This document shows, piece by piece, positions 12,900 to 25,700 of a stretch of DNA of 64,000 nucleotides (positions are counted from its first letter, which is position 1; the number at the start of each line of letters is the position of its first letter). Source of the stretch: Spongilla lacustris (taxonomy: Eukaryota; Porifera; Demospongiae; Spongillida; Spongillidae); the NCBI GenBank assembly GCA_949361645.1, contig OX442418.1:12186632-12250631 (forward strand), written 5' to 3'. A model generated the notes under the pieces. That model had not been told where the DNA came from and made no database searches. It saw nothing but the letters and a program-made list of their open reading frames with translations. The position numbers and the translations under genes were made by a program.

Positions 12900-13465
12900 T
12901 ACCATTGCGCATAGCCAGATCGTCCAGTGGCAATTCGGCGAGGGGGGGGGGGGGGGGGGGTCCGATATGAATAATAGATGAGGGGAGGGGCGCGCGCAAT
13001 TTTTTTGTGCATGTTATTCCATAGAGATATTGCATGGATCCCTTGCACTCAGTTGAACTTAAGTTCTTTTTCCCAGGCTTATGTGGATTTTAAATGGGTG
13101 TGTTTAATCTGTCAGTTTCGTCAGATTTGTACGTGCGCTTAGTTGCTTCGATACTTGAGCCACTTCAAATTTGCATCATACGTATACTCAAATAACCTAC
13201 ATCAAGCAATGAACAGTATTCTATTTCGTCCCCTGTACATTAGCTGCATAAATCTTAAGCGGACCTATATACCCAGCAGTTTGAAAACCACCTAGCTCTT
13301 GGCACGTATATTAAAATGCTGGTCAAGTGAGTCATAGAAAAAATCGCGGGAATCACATAGGCGACGCATGCAATTTTACGCGTCACCAGAGATAGTATAT
13401 CGTCTCTATGTCACTGTCGCGTGTACGAACGATGTCATTGTATGAAGTTAAATTAGCTGGCTCCG

Positions 13466-13496
<31 letters not shown>

Positions 13497-13978
13497 AGGT
13501 TAAATTTTGTAATTTACCTTCCGACGCCTATATGATATACGAAGAATGCAAAGCGACGATTTCAACGACGCGTCGTCAAGGAACAATACACCGAGCACCT
13601 TTATGCGCACGTGACTGGGGTATTAATAGTAATTATATTCATCATGGGTCCTGAGAGGGGGGGTCCGGACCCCCATGACCCCCTCGCTGGATCCGCCCTT
13701 GTCGTCCTAAAAGTTTCATGGTAGATAGGAATTACTTGCCTGCAACGTTTTATGACGTTTTTGAGGAGGTCCCGTCATTGGAACTTCCGAAGAGTAAAAT
13801 AAACAATGATGACTTATACTCTAATTAGAAAGCAGTACATCCTTAACTTGGATATTGCGTACGATTTTATATACAATACTGCGTGAAAGAGCGCTCAAAG
13901 CTCCATCATCCAGGCAAATTTGAAGTGTTATCGTCTTTAAACTGTCGAGAACTAGATTTCCTAAAATACTTACCTCTC
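12900..13978. other. Unannotated DNA with long G and C runs
   Basis: No gene. Contains a G run (12942-12960), a C run of about 31 (13466-13496), and a palindromic GGGGGTCCGGACCCCC near 13658-13674. Nothing else is recognised. Confidence 0.5.
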
Positions 13979-14146
13979 TTAACCTTCGTAAAAACCAGTC
14001 ACAATTTTTATGGCAGATATTTGGATATGCGGAAGTACGTTACGTGAAATGATTTGAAAGTACCTACTGTATACTCTTGAAAAACACAACAGCTCCTCGG
14101 CACATTTAATGAAATCAAGATGGTATCTCTCACAAAATGGAGTAGC

Positions 14147-14340
14147 TGTAGGAATAAGGTCACAAACAATTTTACCTGTCTTCACTGTAGGAATAAGGTC
14201 ACAAACAATTTTACCTGTCTTTACTGTAGGAATAAGGTCACAAACAATTTTACCTGTCTTCACTGTAGGAATAAGGTCACAAACAATTTTACCTGTCTTC
14301 ACTGTAGGAATAAGGTCACAAACAATTTTACCTTTCTTCA
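14147..14340 (-). repeat. 39-bp tandem repeat x5 inside the hAT pseudogene
   Basis: Five copies of a 39-bp unit (minus-strand translation KTGKIVCDLIPTV) follow one another, differing at only a few bases. 39 bp is 13 codons, so the expansion kept the frame of the transposase C-terminal region. High copy identity implies it arose recently, after or during decay of the gene. Regular spacing without unique spacers rules out a CRISPR array. Confidence 0.92.
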
Positions 14341-16520
14341 CAAGCACGGAGAAGTTGCTGGGATGAAATACTGATAATATCTCACATAGTGCTCTATTAT
14401 TCTCAAACCTGTCTCGTAGTGAACTAAGAATTTTGTCAAGAACGACATAATATAGTGTTACGTTTCCAAATCTCCTCAGGTGTCTGCGATGAATGCTCTT
14501 CTGAAGGCCCTCGTGCTCGTTTAGAGTGTACACGTGAAAAGCGCCACTCAAATGTGCCCAAATCAGAAACAGCTGCATCGATTTTCGCTGTAAGATATCG
14601 AAAGATATATCCATTGCGCATTTCATCAAGTGATGATATAACGCAGTCAACTGATCATGATCAATGCTTTGGAAAGATCAACATCTATTCTTAAGATAGC
14701 AGCTAAGTGGCCCAGTTAGAGCAAATAACTCACGAAATATAGGAAAGCTGTTGCTAAAAACTGAGTGGTCTGAATAGATGACAGCAATCCGGCTGCATCC
14801 GATCTTAGTTTTGACTCAAACAATACGTCTACTTGAATCCGGTTATACACATTCGAAACGTTCCAGAAAGGTTTTTAAGCAAAGTTCCCTTGAAAACCAT
14901 CGAACAGTATTTAGCCTTTTTAAAGATCGAAGGTGCAATCCTTCAGACCTCTGAATGTCCTCAAACACAGCATGAGCCTTTAGAGATTTATTGAACAATA
15001 CATTGTTTCCAGGTTACCAAATAATGTCACTACATCTACTGCAACTGCTGCTGCATGAATCTGCCATAACTAGATTAAGTGTATGAGCATAGCATGGCGC
15101 AGTGAATGTATACAATACTTGTATTGATTCGTTGCTGAATAAGTGCCCATAAACCATGATTGTAGCACCCGCTCATATCAGTTGGACGCACCGTCGTACG
15201 CTTGCATGAGCTATAAGCTTATGAAAAGAAATATCTTTTGATTTCAACGTTGTGGTTATCAAATCATACTAGATTTTCTGCAGTAGTACCTGGTGCTTTT
15301 TTTGCAAGCCAAAAGATTTTCTGTGATGCAACCATTGCAATGTACAATTCTTACGCATATGCTGACTTTTTCATGATGCATGCACGATATCAGGAGTAGT
15401 GTCGGCAATCAGCGCCCATGCAACGCACTGTGTAATTGCTTTGACAATGTGATCCGTTATCAGGTTTGAAATGAAATGTATAACTTTATTTTGAATGTCG
15501 CTGCTAAGAAATGTAAAGAGTGATCCTCGTCCTCTAGCTCCTTTTCGTTCTATTTGCTGCTGTTTGACTTTTTACAGATGTTGCTGTAGTGGAATATCGT
15601 AGTTGGAGATCACTTTTCTAAAGTAATTCCAGAAAGTTTCCCAAGTTCTCGGAATATTCAGTCAAAGACTCCTTGTGCCGTCTCATAGGCAGGCCTTGTT
15701 GACCCAGAAACATAATGGCGTCCACAATGCGTTTTAGAATTGTTCTATTGCTCACAACTTCAGCCTTTCTGCGAGTCAGCTCTACTTCAGCTTGTTGGTT
15801 TAACGATCGTCCTTTGCTGTAAAACTGAATGTGGCTTGTGCAATTATTGAACTCCTATGTGCAGTATACAAGCCGCTTCATGTTGCAGTGCCGAACTATG
15901 TTGCCTTTTCCACGAACGAAAACCAACCTGAGTAAAAGCAATTCCTTGATTAAGTCTTAAGTGTTGTCCTCTCAAGATGGCGTCGCTGAAAAGAATACAC
16001 GGCACACACAAAAAGGGCATCCTTTGATGGTGAACATGATACCCATTGTCTTTTGGAACCATCGGCATGGTAAAAAACTTGTGGGGAACAATGTCTGGAA
16101 TGTGGCTGCCTTTTATTGGAAATACATGTAAGAACACTTTTATCTGGCTGATTCGGTCCATTCTTAATAATGTACTCTTTCTCTGGCGCATGGCGTGCTT
16201 AATTTTAATTTCACTAATTTAGCTGGATCAATTACCCCAGTAATTTTATCTACAATCTCTACCGGTAATGATATTTTTTCCTCAGTCTGATTGCACATTA
16301 CTGATGATTGGTCTTACATGCATCGACAGTGGGAGTTATGGCTGGCATTTCTACGCAGAAAGTTTCTGGATTGCTGTCAATACTAAAAGGCGTCAAAGCT
16401 GAAGCTTCTGCAACTTCACTGTCACTGTAGTCATGCGAGTTGCCATCAACAGGAGTATTTGGAGTACCCGTAAAAGGAGGAGTAGCCACAGACTTCCATG
16501 ATTCCAAACATGAAATGGTT

Positions 16521-16664
16521 GCTACCCCAACCATAGGGTTGGGGTAGCACCTCCGGTGCTGAGGCCGTAATATTATGATACTGGACCGACGTAGTCGGTC
16601 CTATATCGGCGTGAGAGTAGAACTCTCACGCCCATAGGATCCCTCGCTGAGGCTATGCCTCAGC
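16521..16664. repeat. String of five perfect hairpins
   Basis: Perfect inverted repeats with 3-4 nt loops follow one another: GCTACCCCAACC/loop ATAG (16521-16548); AGCACC/loop TCC (16546-16560); GGACCGAC/loop GTA (16583-16601); GGCGTGAGAGT/loop AGA (16608-16632); GCTGAGGC/loop TAT (16646-16664). The first and second overlap by 3 bp. Each would form a stable stem-loop, and such density is far from chance. Confidence 0.9.
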
Positions 16665-16674
16665 ACCCTGTAAT

Positions 16675-16762
16675 GATGAGGTGGCTGAGTGTGGTAAAGC
16701 AACAGTTTGCTAAACTGTCGGGGCTAGTGGGCCCTGCATGGGTTCAAATCCCATTCTCATCG
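16675..16762 (+). tRNA. tRNA-Ser(GCU), mitochondrial type
   Basis: A full class II cloverleaf can be folded. Acceptor arm GATGAGG pairs with TCTCATC with discriminator G. The anticodon stem ACAGT/ACTGT carries loop TTGCTAA with anticodon GCT. There is a long variable arm (GGGGC...GGCCC region) and a T arm ATGGG-TTCAAAT-CCCAT. 88 nt including the discriminator. No CCA is encoded. The D arm is GGCTGAGTGTGGTAAAGC. Tight linkage to the next tRNA points to organelle origin; probably not expressed in its present position. Confidence 0.85.
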
Positions 16763-16764
16763 CC

Positions 16765-16837
16765 CAGGGAATATATCAATAGGTAGATTATCTGCTTTGG
16801 GAGCAGGGGGCTGTGGGTTCAAGTCCCACTTCCTTGA
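16765..16837 (+). tRNA. tRNA-Pro(UGG), mitochondrial type
   Basis: It starts only 2 bp after tRNA-Ser. Acceptor CAGGGAA pairs with TTCCTTG (one G-T pair), discriminator A. The anticodon stem TCTGC/GCAGG closes loop TTTGGGA, anticodon TGG. The T arm is GTGGG-TTCAAGT-CCCAC. The D arm is weak (TATC/GATT), as is common in mitochondrial tRNAs. 73 nt with discriminator. Confidence 0.82.
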
Positions 16838-17108
16838 TAATAGGGATATCCCGAGTTGGCAAGGAATCGTCATGAATGTGTGCAGAAGTGTGGACTAAGG
16901 CTACAACAGGGCGGTCGTTACGAATGTCACGAGTGAGGTCTAGGACAGCAGGCGTGTCAGTTTCAGTGGTTTGCAAAAAGTTCAGCATAAAAGAGCCTAG
17001 CTTTCGTTCCTCATCAATTTTTGCCTTCTTCTCTCTTCGATAAGCAGCTCCTGATTTGCGCTTATGTGATTTGCCTTCCAATGACATGTCGAAGTCAGTC
17101 GAACGCAA

Positions 17109-18974
17109 ATTATTTCAAATTTAGCCACTACATGTAAATACACACTAAGCACTAGCAAGTTGTTATCAATGGATCGAACGAATAGTGGTGCGGCTTACCA
17201 GGGTACCAAAATACGAATAGGACACACCACGTCTCTCAACTAGTAAAGCTCACTAATGAAATAGATCAACAACCAGTATGAATACGCGGAATCACAAAAG
17301 GACACTAAAGAGCATTGCGTTGCGCACAACAATGCCCACTGTTCGAGCAGTACAATAACAATCACAGAAAAAGATATCGAATACCCATGCAGCCTGGGTT
17401 TTGTTCGTCGATCCCAGGTTGATAATGATAGGGTGAGAAAGTCAACTGTGAATTTTGTTAATAACCTATCAACCTGGGGATCAACCCGGCTAAACCCAGG
17501 GCTGGAAATATACGATTTTTTTTTCCTGTGAATGGCAAAGGCAGCTGGTAGCAATCAGTCTAGCCGAAATTTCTATTAATTGTTAATATTTATCATGCAT
17601 CTATATCTGGAACTAGTTACAACTGTACTATACAATGTATATACTATACTCATATAATTCGTTATATTTTAAAAAATAATTGAATCCCTTCGAAAAAGGT
17701 TTGATTTGCTCTTTTTAAAAATTAGATTACAATGAATTGTGCTATGCATTTGCTAGCTGCTCATTTGTTGTCCAATAAAAGAGCCAATTTATCTTTCGAG
17801 GATGCCATGCCGCAAATGCGTCTATTATGTTCTCTACCGTCACAGAGTCTCCAATTGCCACTATCGTTTACCTATACATCTGTAGGAAGCTGAATGCACC
17901 TTGCTGCAAGCTTTTAGAGACAGCAAAAAGACAGTCTGAAAGTCTGAGTCTCTGACCATTGCAACGTACTATCAAATAGCATCACTGCACATTAGCCAAA
18001 TTTTCTACTTGGATCTTTAGAGATGCTGGCGCTGTACATGTTGTTCATCTTTTCTACGTTTAGGAGATAGAGGGCCTGCATGATTCTTTGTCATTTTGAC
18101 ACTCCGTCACGTTCAATCCCTTCAAATCGTGCGACCATTGCATTAATTTGGATATAATTATGAAACTATCGGTAATGAATAATTGATGATCTATATCGGC
18201 GCGTATCGCACACACGCTGTATGAATCAATAGTCGTAGGCATAGGCATAGCTAGCTAGCTAGCTGAGCAGCTAACTAAAGTTAATGGTATACAATATTTT
18301 TGGGGGAGGGGGTACGTGCCCAGAGTGCCCCCCCCCCCCCCTCCGTTGAATGCGGTGGGCAGTACCACTTATGCGCACGAGTGTACCAGTTAATAGCTTA
18401 GCCAGAATTTGCCGCTAAACGAATGACAACAATATACACGTTCTTTCTTGATACGAATCACTGAAAAACGAACCTAAATAATATCATGCAAAGCGTCGAC
18501 GAACTTAAAAAAAAAAAAAAAAACGAAAAAGGACTGAAAACACGGTATCAGGGCCGTAGATAACTTTTATGGTTAGAGGGGGCATAATAGTCTGAATGCC
18601 ATTGTGGTCTAAATTCAGTCTAATTAATTCATATCTAATATTTGTCAGTTTACAGGCATGCCCTGTATGTATAAGCCTACATGTAGGCCCTATTCTTCAC
18701 AACTTGCTTTGAATCATGATTGCGGCTTGCAGCCTCGCTACTAGCCCTTGAGTGAAGTATTACCTGAGCTTTATTACCCGAAGTTTGTCAGACTTCGGAG
18801 ACCTCCTTTGAAGATATTGGCACAATATACTTCAATATTGACATTGCGATTGTCATGCACAGGATTAAAATTTTTTTTGGGGGGGGGGGGGGGGGGGGGT
18901 AGCATGTGACCCCCGCCCCCCCCCCCGCCCCCCCCCCCCCCCCCCCCCCCCCCAAGCACCCCCTTATCTACGGC
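17109..18974. other. Unannotated; small foldback and G/C runs
   Basis: No gene recognised. 17390-17504 is a 115-bp foldback/MITE: CAGCCTGGGTTT...GATCCCAGGTTGATA on the left, complemented by TATCAACCTGGGGATC...AAACCCAGGGCTG on the right. C run at 18328-18341, G run at 18879-18899, and a C tract (two Gs) at 18910-18953. TAGC tandem at 18247-18262. Confidence 0.55.
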
Positions 18975-19760
18975 CCCTTGCGTATGTACAATCAATGCTG
19001 ATGTGTAGTGGAAAAATGGTCGGAAACCAGTTCACCCTCATTGGGGATGTGCAATTGTGTATATGGGAACCATCCCTGATCACTTCAATGGGCAAGCAGC
19101 AAATGCAATAAACTTTGATTTTGTGCTTGTATTTGGAGAAGAAAACTATGATCACAATCCTTGCTCTTGGCAACTGTATTGTAGTGGTTCATTATCACTG
19201 TGTACAATGTCCAATTATTATTATTTGATCAGAGCATTCTATTGTGATCTAATTGATACCATGCAGGGTAACACTATTTATATAATGAGTAGTGGTTTGC
19301 TATCAGCTGCCATTATAGAGCTGATTGTAATGGGAGATGTTGGAGTATTGATGGTGACACCTCTCTGATGTTACAGACACCTCTGTGTGTAGCAGCTGAT
19401 AATGGCAACACAGCTGTAGTGGAGATCCTTGTGAAGGCAGGAGCTGATGTGAACAAAGTGAGTTATAACTCCCTCCCACATGCCCACATATAGCACCTTC
19501 CCCCACCAAGTAACCAAAATATAGAGTATTGGTTTAGCTTCAATGTTCACTGCCAGACACAACACACAACATCAGTACAACACTGTTGAACATACATGTC
19601 CACTTGTGCACAACATATGAACACAACAGAATTAATTATGACCATTATAGAGATAAAATTTATATGTACATTGCAACTTACTTTTGTGTTCTTTATCATT
19701 AATATTGAATACCAGTATGTTTTATGAGGATATGGATGTGTCCTGGTATCTGCAAGCATG
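18975..19760 (+). repeat. Ankyrin-exon module, duplicated at 54670-55390
   Basis: About 0.75 kb is shared with 54670-55390 at high similarity, in the same order and orientation: intron sequence (AATCAATGCTGATGTGTAGTGG, CTTGCTCTTGGCAACTGTAT), the ankyrin exon, and the downstream intron (CACTGCCAGA, ACAACATATGAACACAACAG). The left edge begins directly after the C tract at 18910-18953. A segmental duplication carried one exon with its flanks. Confidence 0.8.
19377..19457 (+). CDS. Ankyrin repeat exon (module 1)
   Basis: 81 bp between CTGATGTTACAG and GTGAGT. It translates [20 protein letters not shown] and ends AGADVNK, an ankyrin repeat from its TPL motif to the end of its loop. Phase 0 at both ends. 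Nearly identical to the exon at 55011-55091. The His of the usual TPLH motif is Cys here. Confidence 0.8.
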
Positions 19761-22700
19761 TACATGTGGATGAATAATATTTTTAAAAATCGTTTCATTT
19801 ATCACTGTGTGATTTTTAAATGTTACTGATATGGAAGTGAGCATGTACTCAGGTGTTACAGCATGAGCAGCTGAGTTCACTCTTAACATGACACACATAG
19901 TGCTGAATTGTGTGGGAAATGTATTCCACTGGCGGTAGAGTGTTATGTTCATGGGGTCCAGAGGCTTTAAAGGCTTTCTCACAAGTAGCCACTCATCTAG
20001 CCATTAGTGGGAATACCTCCATATCTAAGGTATTGGCTAACCTCTATGGTCGCCTCAGTCACTTGCTAATCAGAGCCAATGCTCATGCTATCCTGACTCC
20101 CTCATACTGCCATCTGGATGGACTTTACGTTAAGCATTGCACACTGCCTAGTCGAGCACAGCAAATTTCTAATCTTTACATACTTTTGGACTCCATGTTC
20201 TGGCACACTCAAGGAGATGCCTTCATGCCACACCCCCAAATGCTTGGGGGTCACCACGCCCATAGTGAGGAAGGTCAAACAAAATTCTTTACCACTGGTT
20301 TGCAATCACATGAAGGAAAAGAATCTCCACATTTTCTATTGATTAATCATTCCTACTAGCAATTGTTTTTTATTTTATTTTATAGATCTCCATTTATATT
20401 TTCCATTGTTCCACTTAATAGGATATATACAACCATGTATGCATGTGTATTGTATTTCTGTTGATCGTATTGAGTCATTTAGGTTCTGTAGTTTCATTAA
20501 AATGCAAAATGTGTTGTGTCTGTATTATATGATGTGACCATTATATGACATTTTGTTATTCCTTTCCTTTATTTGGTCAAACATTGTGAATACCAATCAT
20601 CCTATATCAGGGGGTAAGTTATGATAGTTGGTTATTGTAGTTTATGATGTGTTTGTCATTGTACTCACCACCTGTGATGGTAGATGTTATTTTTGTATGC
20701 TGCAGTGTTTATGTCAAGTATTGATGCAGGGTTATACATTTAAATGTATGTATTTTATATAATTGTACTTAAAATGATGTCTAAGACATGGGATATGGGT
20801 ACAACCACAATTATCAAGCACCATGTAGAATAGTGATACATGTGCAATGTATGACATTTTTGTAGCAACAAGACATTCATACGAGGTACACTATATTTAG
20901 AAACCAAAATTTTGACCACTGGTTTGTAGCAAAAGCAAATTGAGGGAAAGACAATGATACATGTAGCTCCATATTATTTTGATTTAACATTAAATTGCTG
21001 TTTTCAAGATTTACAAGTATACAAACATGATTTCATTTGTATAATATTTCTGTTAATCCCTTTGATATACATGTATGTTGCGGTACATCAAAGTGCTCAA
21101 TGTATTGTGTCAGTATTTTATGATGTGAGTGTTATATAACATTAATTTAGTCAAACACCAATCATCCCATATCAGGGGGTGTATTATTGTAGTTGGTTAT
21201 TGTTGTTTGTGTCATTGTATGCTATTGTGCTTACTTTACAATAAAGACAATGGTATTTCCATATAGGAACTGTTGTGTTATATTATGATATCCTTGTATT
21301 TAAACCATGTATGGATATGTATTATATTTCTGTTAACCCCTTAGATTCATTCTGTTTATTTACTATGTCGGTATTTTATGATGCTCCATTTATAAAATTT
21401 CTTTCCTTTATTTGGTCAAACAATGTGAATACCAATCATCCCATATCAGATGGTAAGTTATGGTAGTTGGTTATGATATGCTTGCCATTGTAATTGTGCT
21501 CACCACCTATGATGGTAGATGTTATTTTGTATGCTACTGTGCTTACCACAGAGAGGTTAGCAGTATTCATGATGGTAATTTATGTCATATAGGAACACAT
21601 GTCATGTTTAAAATATTCAAACAAAATGATGTCTAAATACGTGTACACTTAAAATGATATAAACACATTTTCAAGGGACATGTTAACTGATAATTTGGGT
21701 TGATAACTATTGGCACACATGCTCACCACATTAGGGCATGTATATATAGCGGCACATGTACATCAGCATTGCACACTGCCTAGTCGAGCACAGCATGCCT
21801 TCATGCCACACACCCAAATGCTTGGGGGTCACCATGCCCACTGTGAGGAAGGTTAAACAAAATTCTTTACCACTGGTTTACAATCACATGAAGGAAAAGA
21901 ATCTCCACATTTTTTATTAATTAATCATTCGTACTAGAAATTGTTGTTTTTAAGATCAGTCTCATGTATATTTTCCATTGTTCCATTTGATGGGATATTT
22001 ACAACCATGTATGCATGTCTGTTAATCTTTTGAGTCATTCTGTTTCTGTAGTTACATTAAAATGCATAATATGTTGTGTCAGTATTATAATGTATGATGT
22101 GACCATTATATGGCATTTTGATATTCCTTTCCTTTATTTGGTCAAACAATGTGAATGCCAATCATCCCATATCAGGAGGTAAGTTATGATACTTGGTTAT
22201 TGTAAGTTTTGATATGTTTGCCCTTGTATGCACCACATGTGATGGTAGATGGAAAATGTATGACATTTTTGTAGCAACAAGACATTCATACGAGGTACAC
22301 TATATTTACGAACCAAGAAAATTTGACCACTGATTTGTAGCAAAAGCAAATTGAGGGAAAGACAATGGTACATGGAGCTCCACATTATTTTGATTTAACA
22401 TTAAAGTGCTCTTTTCAAGATCTACGTATATACAAACATGAATGCATATGTATAATATTTCTGTTAATCCCTTTGAATAATTTTGTTTGTGTATTTGTCG
22501 GTATTTTATGATGCTCCATTTTGTTATTCCTTTCCTTTATTTGGTCAAACATTGTGAATACCAATCATCCCATATCAGGTGGTAAGTTATGGTAGTTGGT
22601 TATGATATGCTTGCCGTTGTCATTGTACTCACCACCTATGATGGCTGATGTTATTTTGTATGCTACTGTGCTTACCACAGTGGAGTAGCCAACATTCTAG

Positions 22701-25700
22701 ATGGTTCATGTCATATATGAACTGTGCACTTAAAAAATGATATTGTCTATATAAACACATATTTTCAAGGGACATGTTAATTGATGATTTGGGTTGATAA
22801 CTATCGGCACACATGCTCACCACATTTTGGCATGTATATATGGCGGCACATGTACATCAGCATTGCAAGCTGCCTAGTCAAGCACAGTAAATTTCTTTTT
22901 CTTTGTACATACTTTCGGACTCCATTGCCCAGGATCGGAGGCAATGTGACAATCCAGGCTGGGGTTCTGGCACTCTCAAGGAGGTGCCTTCATGCCCCCC
23001 CTTCACCCCCCCCACCCCACCCCCCCCCCCCCCTCCCCCCCCCTCGCAAAATGCTTGGCTTTACCAGGGACTCCCCACAATATGGAGGGTTAAACAGATT
23101 CTATACCACTGGTTTGCAATCACATGAAGGAAAAGAATCTCCACATTTTCTATTAATTCATCATTCCTTGTTGTTTTTAAGATCTCCATTTATATTTTCC
23201 ATTGTTCCATTTAATAAGGTATTTACAACCATGTATGCAGGTGTATTATATTTCTGTTAATGATTTAGAGTCATTCTGTTTCTGTAAAATGCAAAAATTG
23301 TTTTATATATTCAGAATAAAAATATACAACCACTAAACATCATTCAAAGTAGGGGAAAGGGTTGGAGGCAAAGTTCCCAAAACGGATGCAATATTATATG
23401 ATGTAACCATTATATGACATTTTGCTATTTCTTTCCTTTATTTGGTCATACAATGTGAATACCAATCATCCCATATCAGGAGGTAAGTTATGGTAGTTGG
23501 TTTTGTAGTTTATGATGCGTTAGTAATTGTGATGTTATTTTGTTTGCTGCAGTGGTGTGACCATTATATGACATTTTCTTATTTCTTTCCTTTATTTGGT
23601 CAAACATTGTGAATACCAATCATCCCATATCAGGGGGTAAGTTATGGTAGTTGGTTATTGTAGGTTATGATATGTTTGTAATTGTACTCACCACCTATGA
23701 TGTTAAATGTTATTTTGTATGGCTGCAAGTGTTTATGTCAAGTATTGCTGCAGGGCATACATTTACATTTATGTATTTTATATAATTGTACTTATAATGA
23801 TGTCTAAGACATGGGATATGGGTACAACCACAATTACCAAGCACCATATTGAATAGTGTACAATATGACTTTTTTGTAGCAACAAGACATTCATACCAGG
23901 TACACTATATTTACAAACCAAAATTTGGACAACTGGTTTGTAGCAAAAGCAAATTAAAGGAAAGATAATGGTACATGGAGCTCCACATTATTTTGATTTA
24001 ACATTAAACTGCTATTTTCAAGATCTACGTGTATACAAACATGAATGCATATGTATAATATTTCTGTTAATCCCTTTGAATCATTGTGTTTCTCTATGTT
24101 GTGGTACATGTACATCAAAGTGCTTAATGTATTATGTCATGATCATCGATGTGACCATTATATAAGATTATGTTTTTAATTTAGTCAAACACCAATCATC
24201 CCATATCAGGGGGTATGTTATGGTAGTTGGTTATTGTTGTTTTTGTCATTGTACTAACCAAGATACATTGATGCATGATGGTAATTTGTATGCTTTACCA
24301 CAGTGGGTTTTTACAATAAAGATAATGGTAGTTCCATATAGAATTAGTTTGTCATTCCTTTTAGAAACTGTTGTGTTTAATATCTATTATGATATCTTTG
24401 CATTTACAACCATGCATGGATATGTATTATATTTCTGTTAACCCCTTAGATTCATTCTGTCTGTGTATTATGTTTATGATGCTCCATTTATAAAATTTCT
24501 TTCCTTTCTTTGGTCAAACATTGTGAATACCAATCATCCCATATCAGTTGGTAAGTTATGGTAGTTGGTTATGATATGCCATTGTAATTGTACTCACCAA
24601 CTATGATGGTAGATACCACAGAGAGGTTAGCAGTATTCATGATGGTAATTTATGTCATATAGGATCACATGTCATGTTTAAAATATAGGAGCAAAATGAT
24701 GTCTAAACAAGTGTACACTTAAAATGATATTGTCTATATAAACACATTTTCAAGGGACATGTTAACTGATGATTTGGGTTGATAACTATTGGCACACATG
24801 CTCACCACATTAGGGCACGTATATATGGTGGCACATGTGCATCAGCATTGCACACTGCCTAGTCGAGCACAGCATGCCTTCATGCCACACCCCCAAATGC
24901 TTGGGGGTCACCATGCCCACTGTGAGGAAGATTAAACAAAATTCTTTACCACTGGTTTGCAATCACATGAAGGACAAGAATCTCCACATTTTCTATTAAT
25001 TAATCATTCGTACTAGAAATTGTTGTTTTTAAGATCTCATGTATATTTTCCATTGTTCCATTTAATACAATGATGTATGCATTTGTATTATCTTTCTGTT
25101 AATTGTTTTGAGTCATTCTGTACATGTAGTTTTATTGCAATGCAAAATGTATTGTGTCAGTATTTTATGATGGGACTGGTGATTATATGACATTTTGTTA
25201 TTTCTTTCCTTTATTTGGTCAAACATTGTGAACACCAATCATCCCATATCAGGAGGTAAGTTATGGTAGTTGGTTATTGTAGATTATGATATGTTTGTAA
25301 TTGTACTCACCACCTATGATGTTAGATGTTATTTTGTAAGGCTGCAGTGTTTATTTCAAGTATTGATGCAGGGCATACATTTACATGTATAATCATGGCT
25401 AACCACATGTGCTTAAAATGATGTCTAAGGCATGGGATATGGGTACAGCCACAATTATCACGCACCATGTTGAATAGTGATACATGTACATGTACAATAT
25501 GACATTTTTGTAGCAACTAGACATTCATACCAGGTACACTATATTTAGAAACCAAACATTTGACCACTGGTTTGTAGCAAAAGCAAATTGAGGGAAATAC
25601 AATGATACATGTAGCTCCACATTATTTTGATTTAAGATTAATCATTGCACATGTTTCTCTATGTTGTGGTGCATCAAAGTGCTAAATGTATTGTGTCAGT

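Larger units (their letters stand above)
16521..16842 (+). other. Probable nuclear mitochondrial DNA insert (NUMT)
   Basis: About 320 bp of clearly different character splits the hAT frame. It has five successive perfect hairpins (16521-16664), then tRNA-Ser(GCU), 2 bp, then tRNA-Pro(UGG). Closely packed tRNAs and GC-rich hairpin repeats in spacers are features described for demosponge mitochondrial genomes; nuclear tRNA genes are not normally 2 bp apart. The host reading frame resumes on either side (ISCLESWKS below 16520; LPTRDIPII above 16842). I infer a fragment of organelle DNA captured in a double-strand break. Transfer from a bacterial symbiont is the alternative. Confidence 0.65.
13979..17108 (-). 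pseudogene. Decayed ZMYM1-like hAT transposase gene
   Basis: Minus-strand pieces lie in the order of a ZMYM1/DUF4371-type hAT transposase. First comes a basic N-terminus (16850-17108: KRKSGAAYRREKKAKIDEER). Next is a TTF-like finger (15844-16191: NGYHVHHQRMPFLCVPCILF, then FRSWKRQHSSALQHEAA). Then QAYDGASN (15181-15204) and YIHCAML (about 15085-15112), matching the family motifs GQ.YDGA.N and Y.HC.AH.LNL. Last is the C-terminal helical region (13979-14650: YYVVLDKILSSLRDRFENN). Stops and frameshifts separate the blocks; a 39-bp tandem expansion and a mitochondrial-like insert interrupt it. Non-functional. Confidence 0.8.

Noticed and set aside
12503..12970. Two plus-strand frames in and just after the Mutator-like MITE
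   Set aside because: They cross a TIR and a G run and show no domain.
14147..14340. CRISPR-like regular repeats
   Set aside because: Units are contiguous with no unique spacers and lie in an animal transposase pseudogene.
16675..16837. Functional nuclear tRNA genes
   Set aside because: 2-bp spacing, adjacent hairpin string, a weak D arm in tRNA-Pro and interruption of a transposase frame favour an organelle-derived insert, although expression cannot be excluded from sequence.
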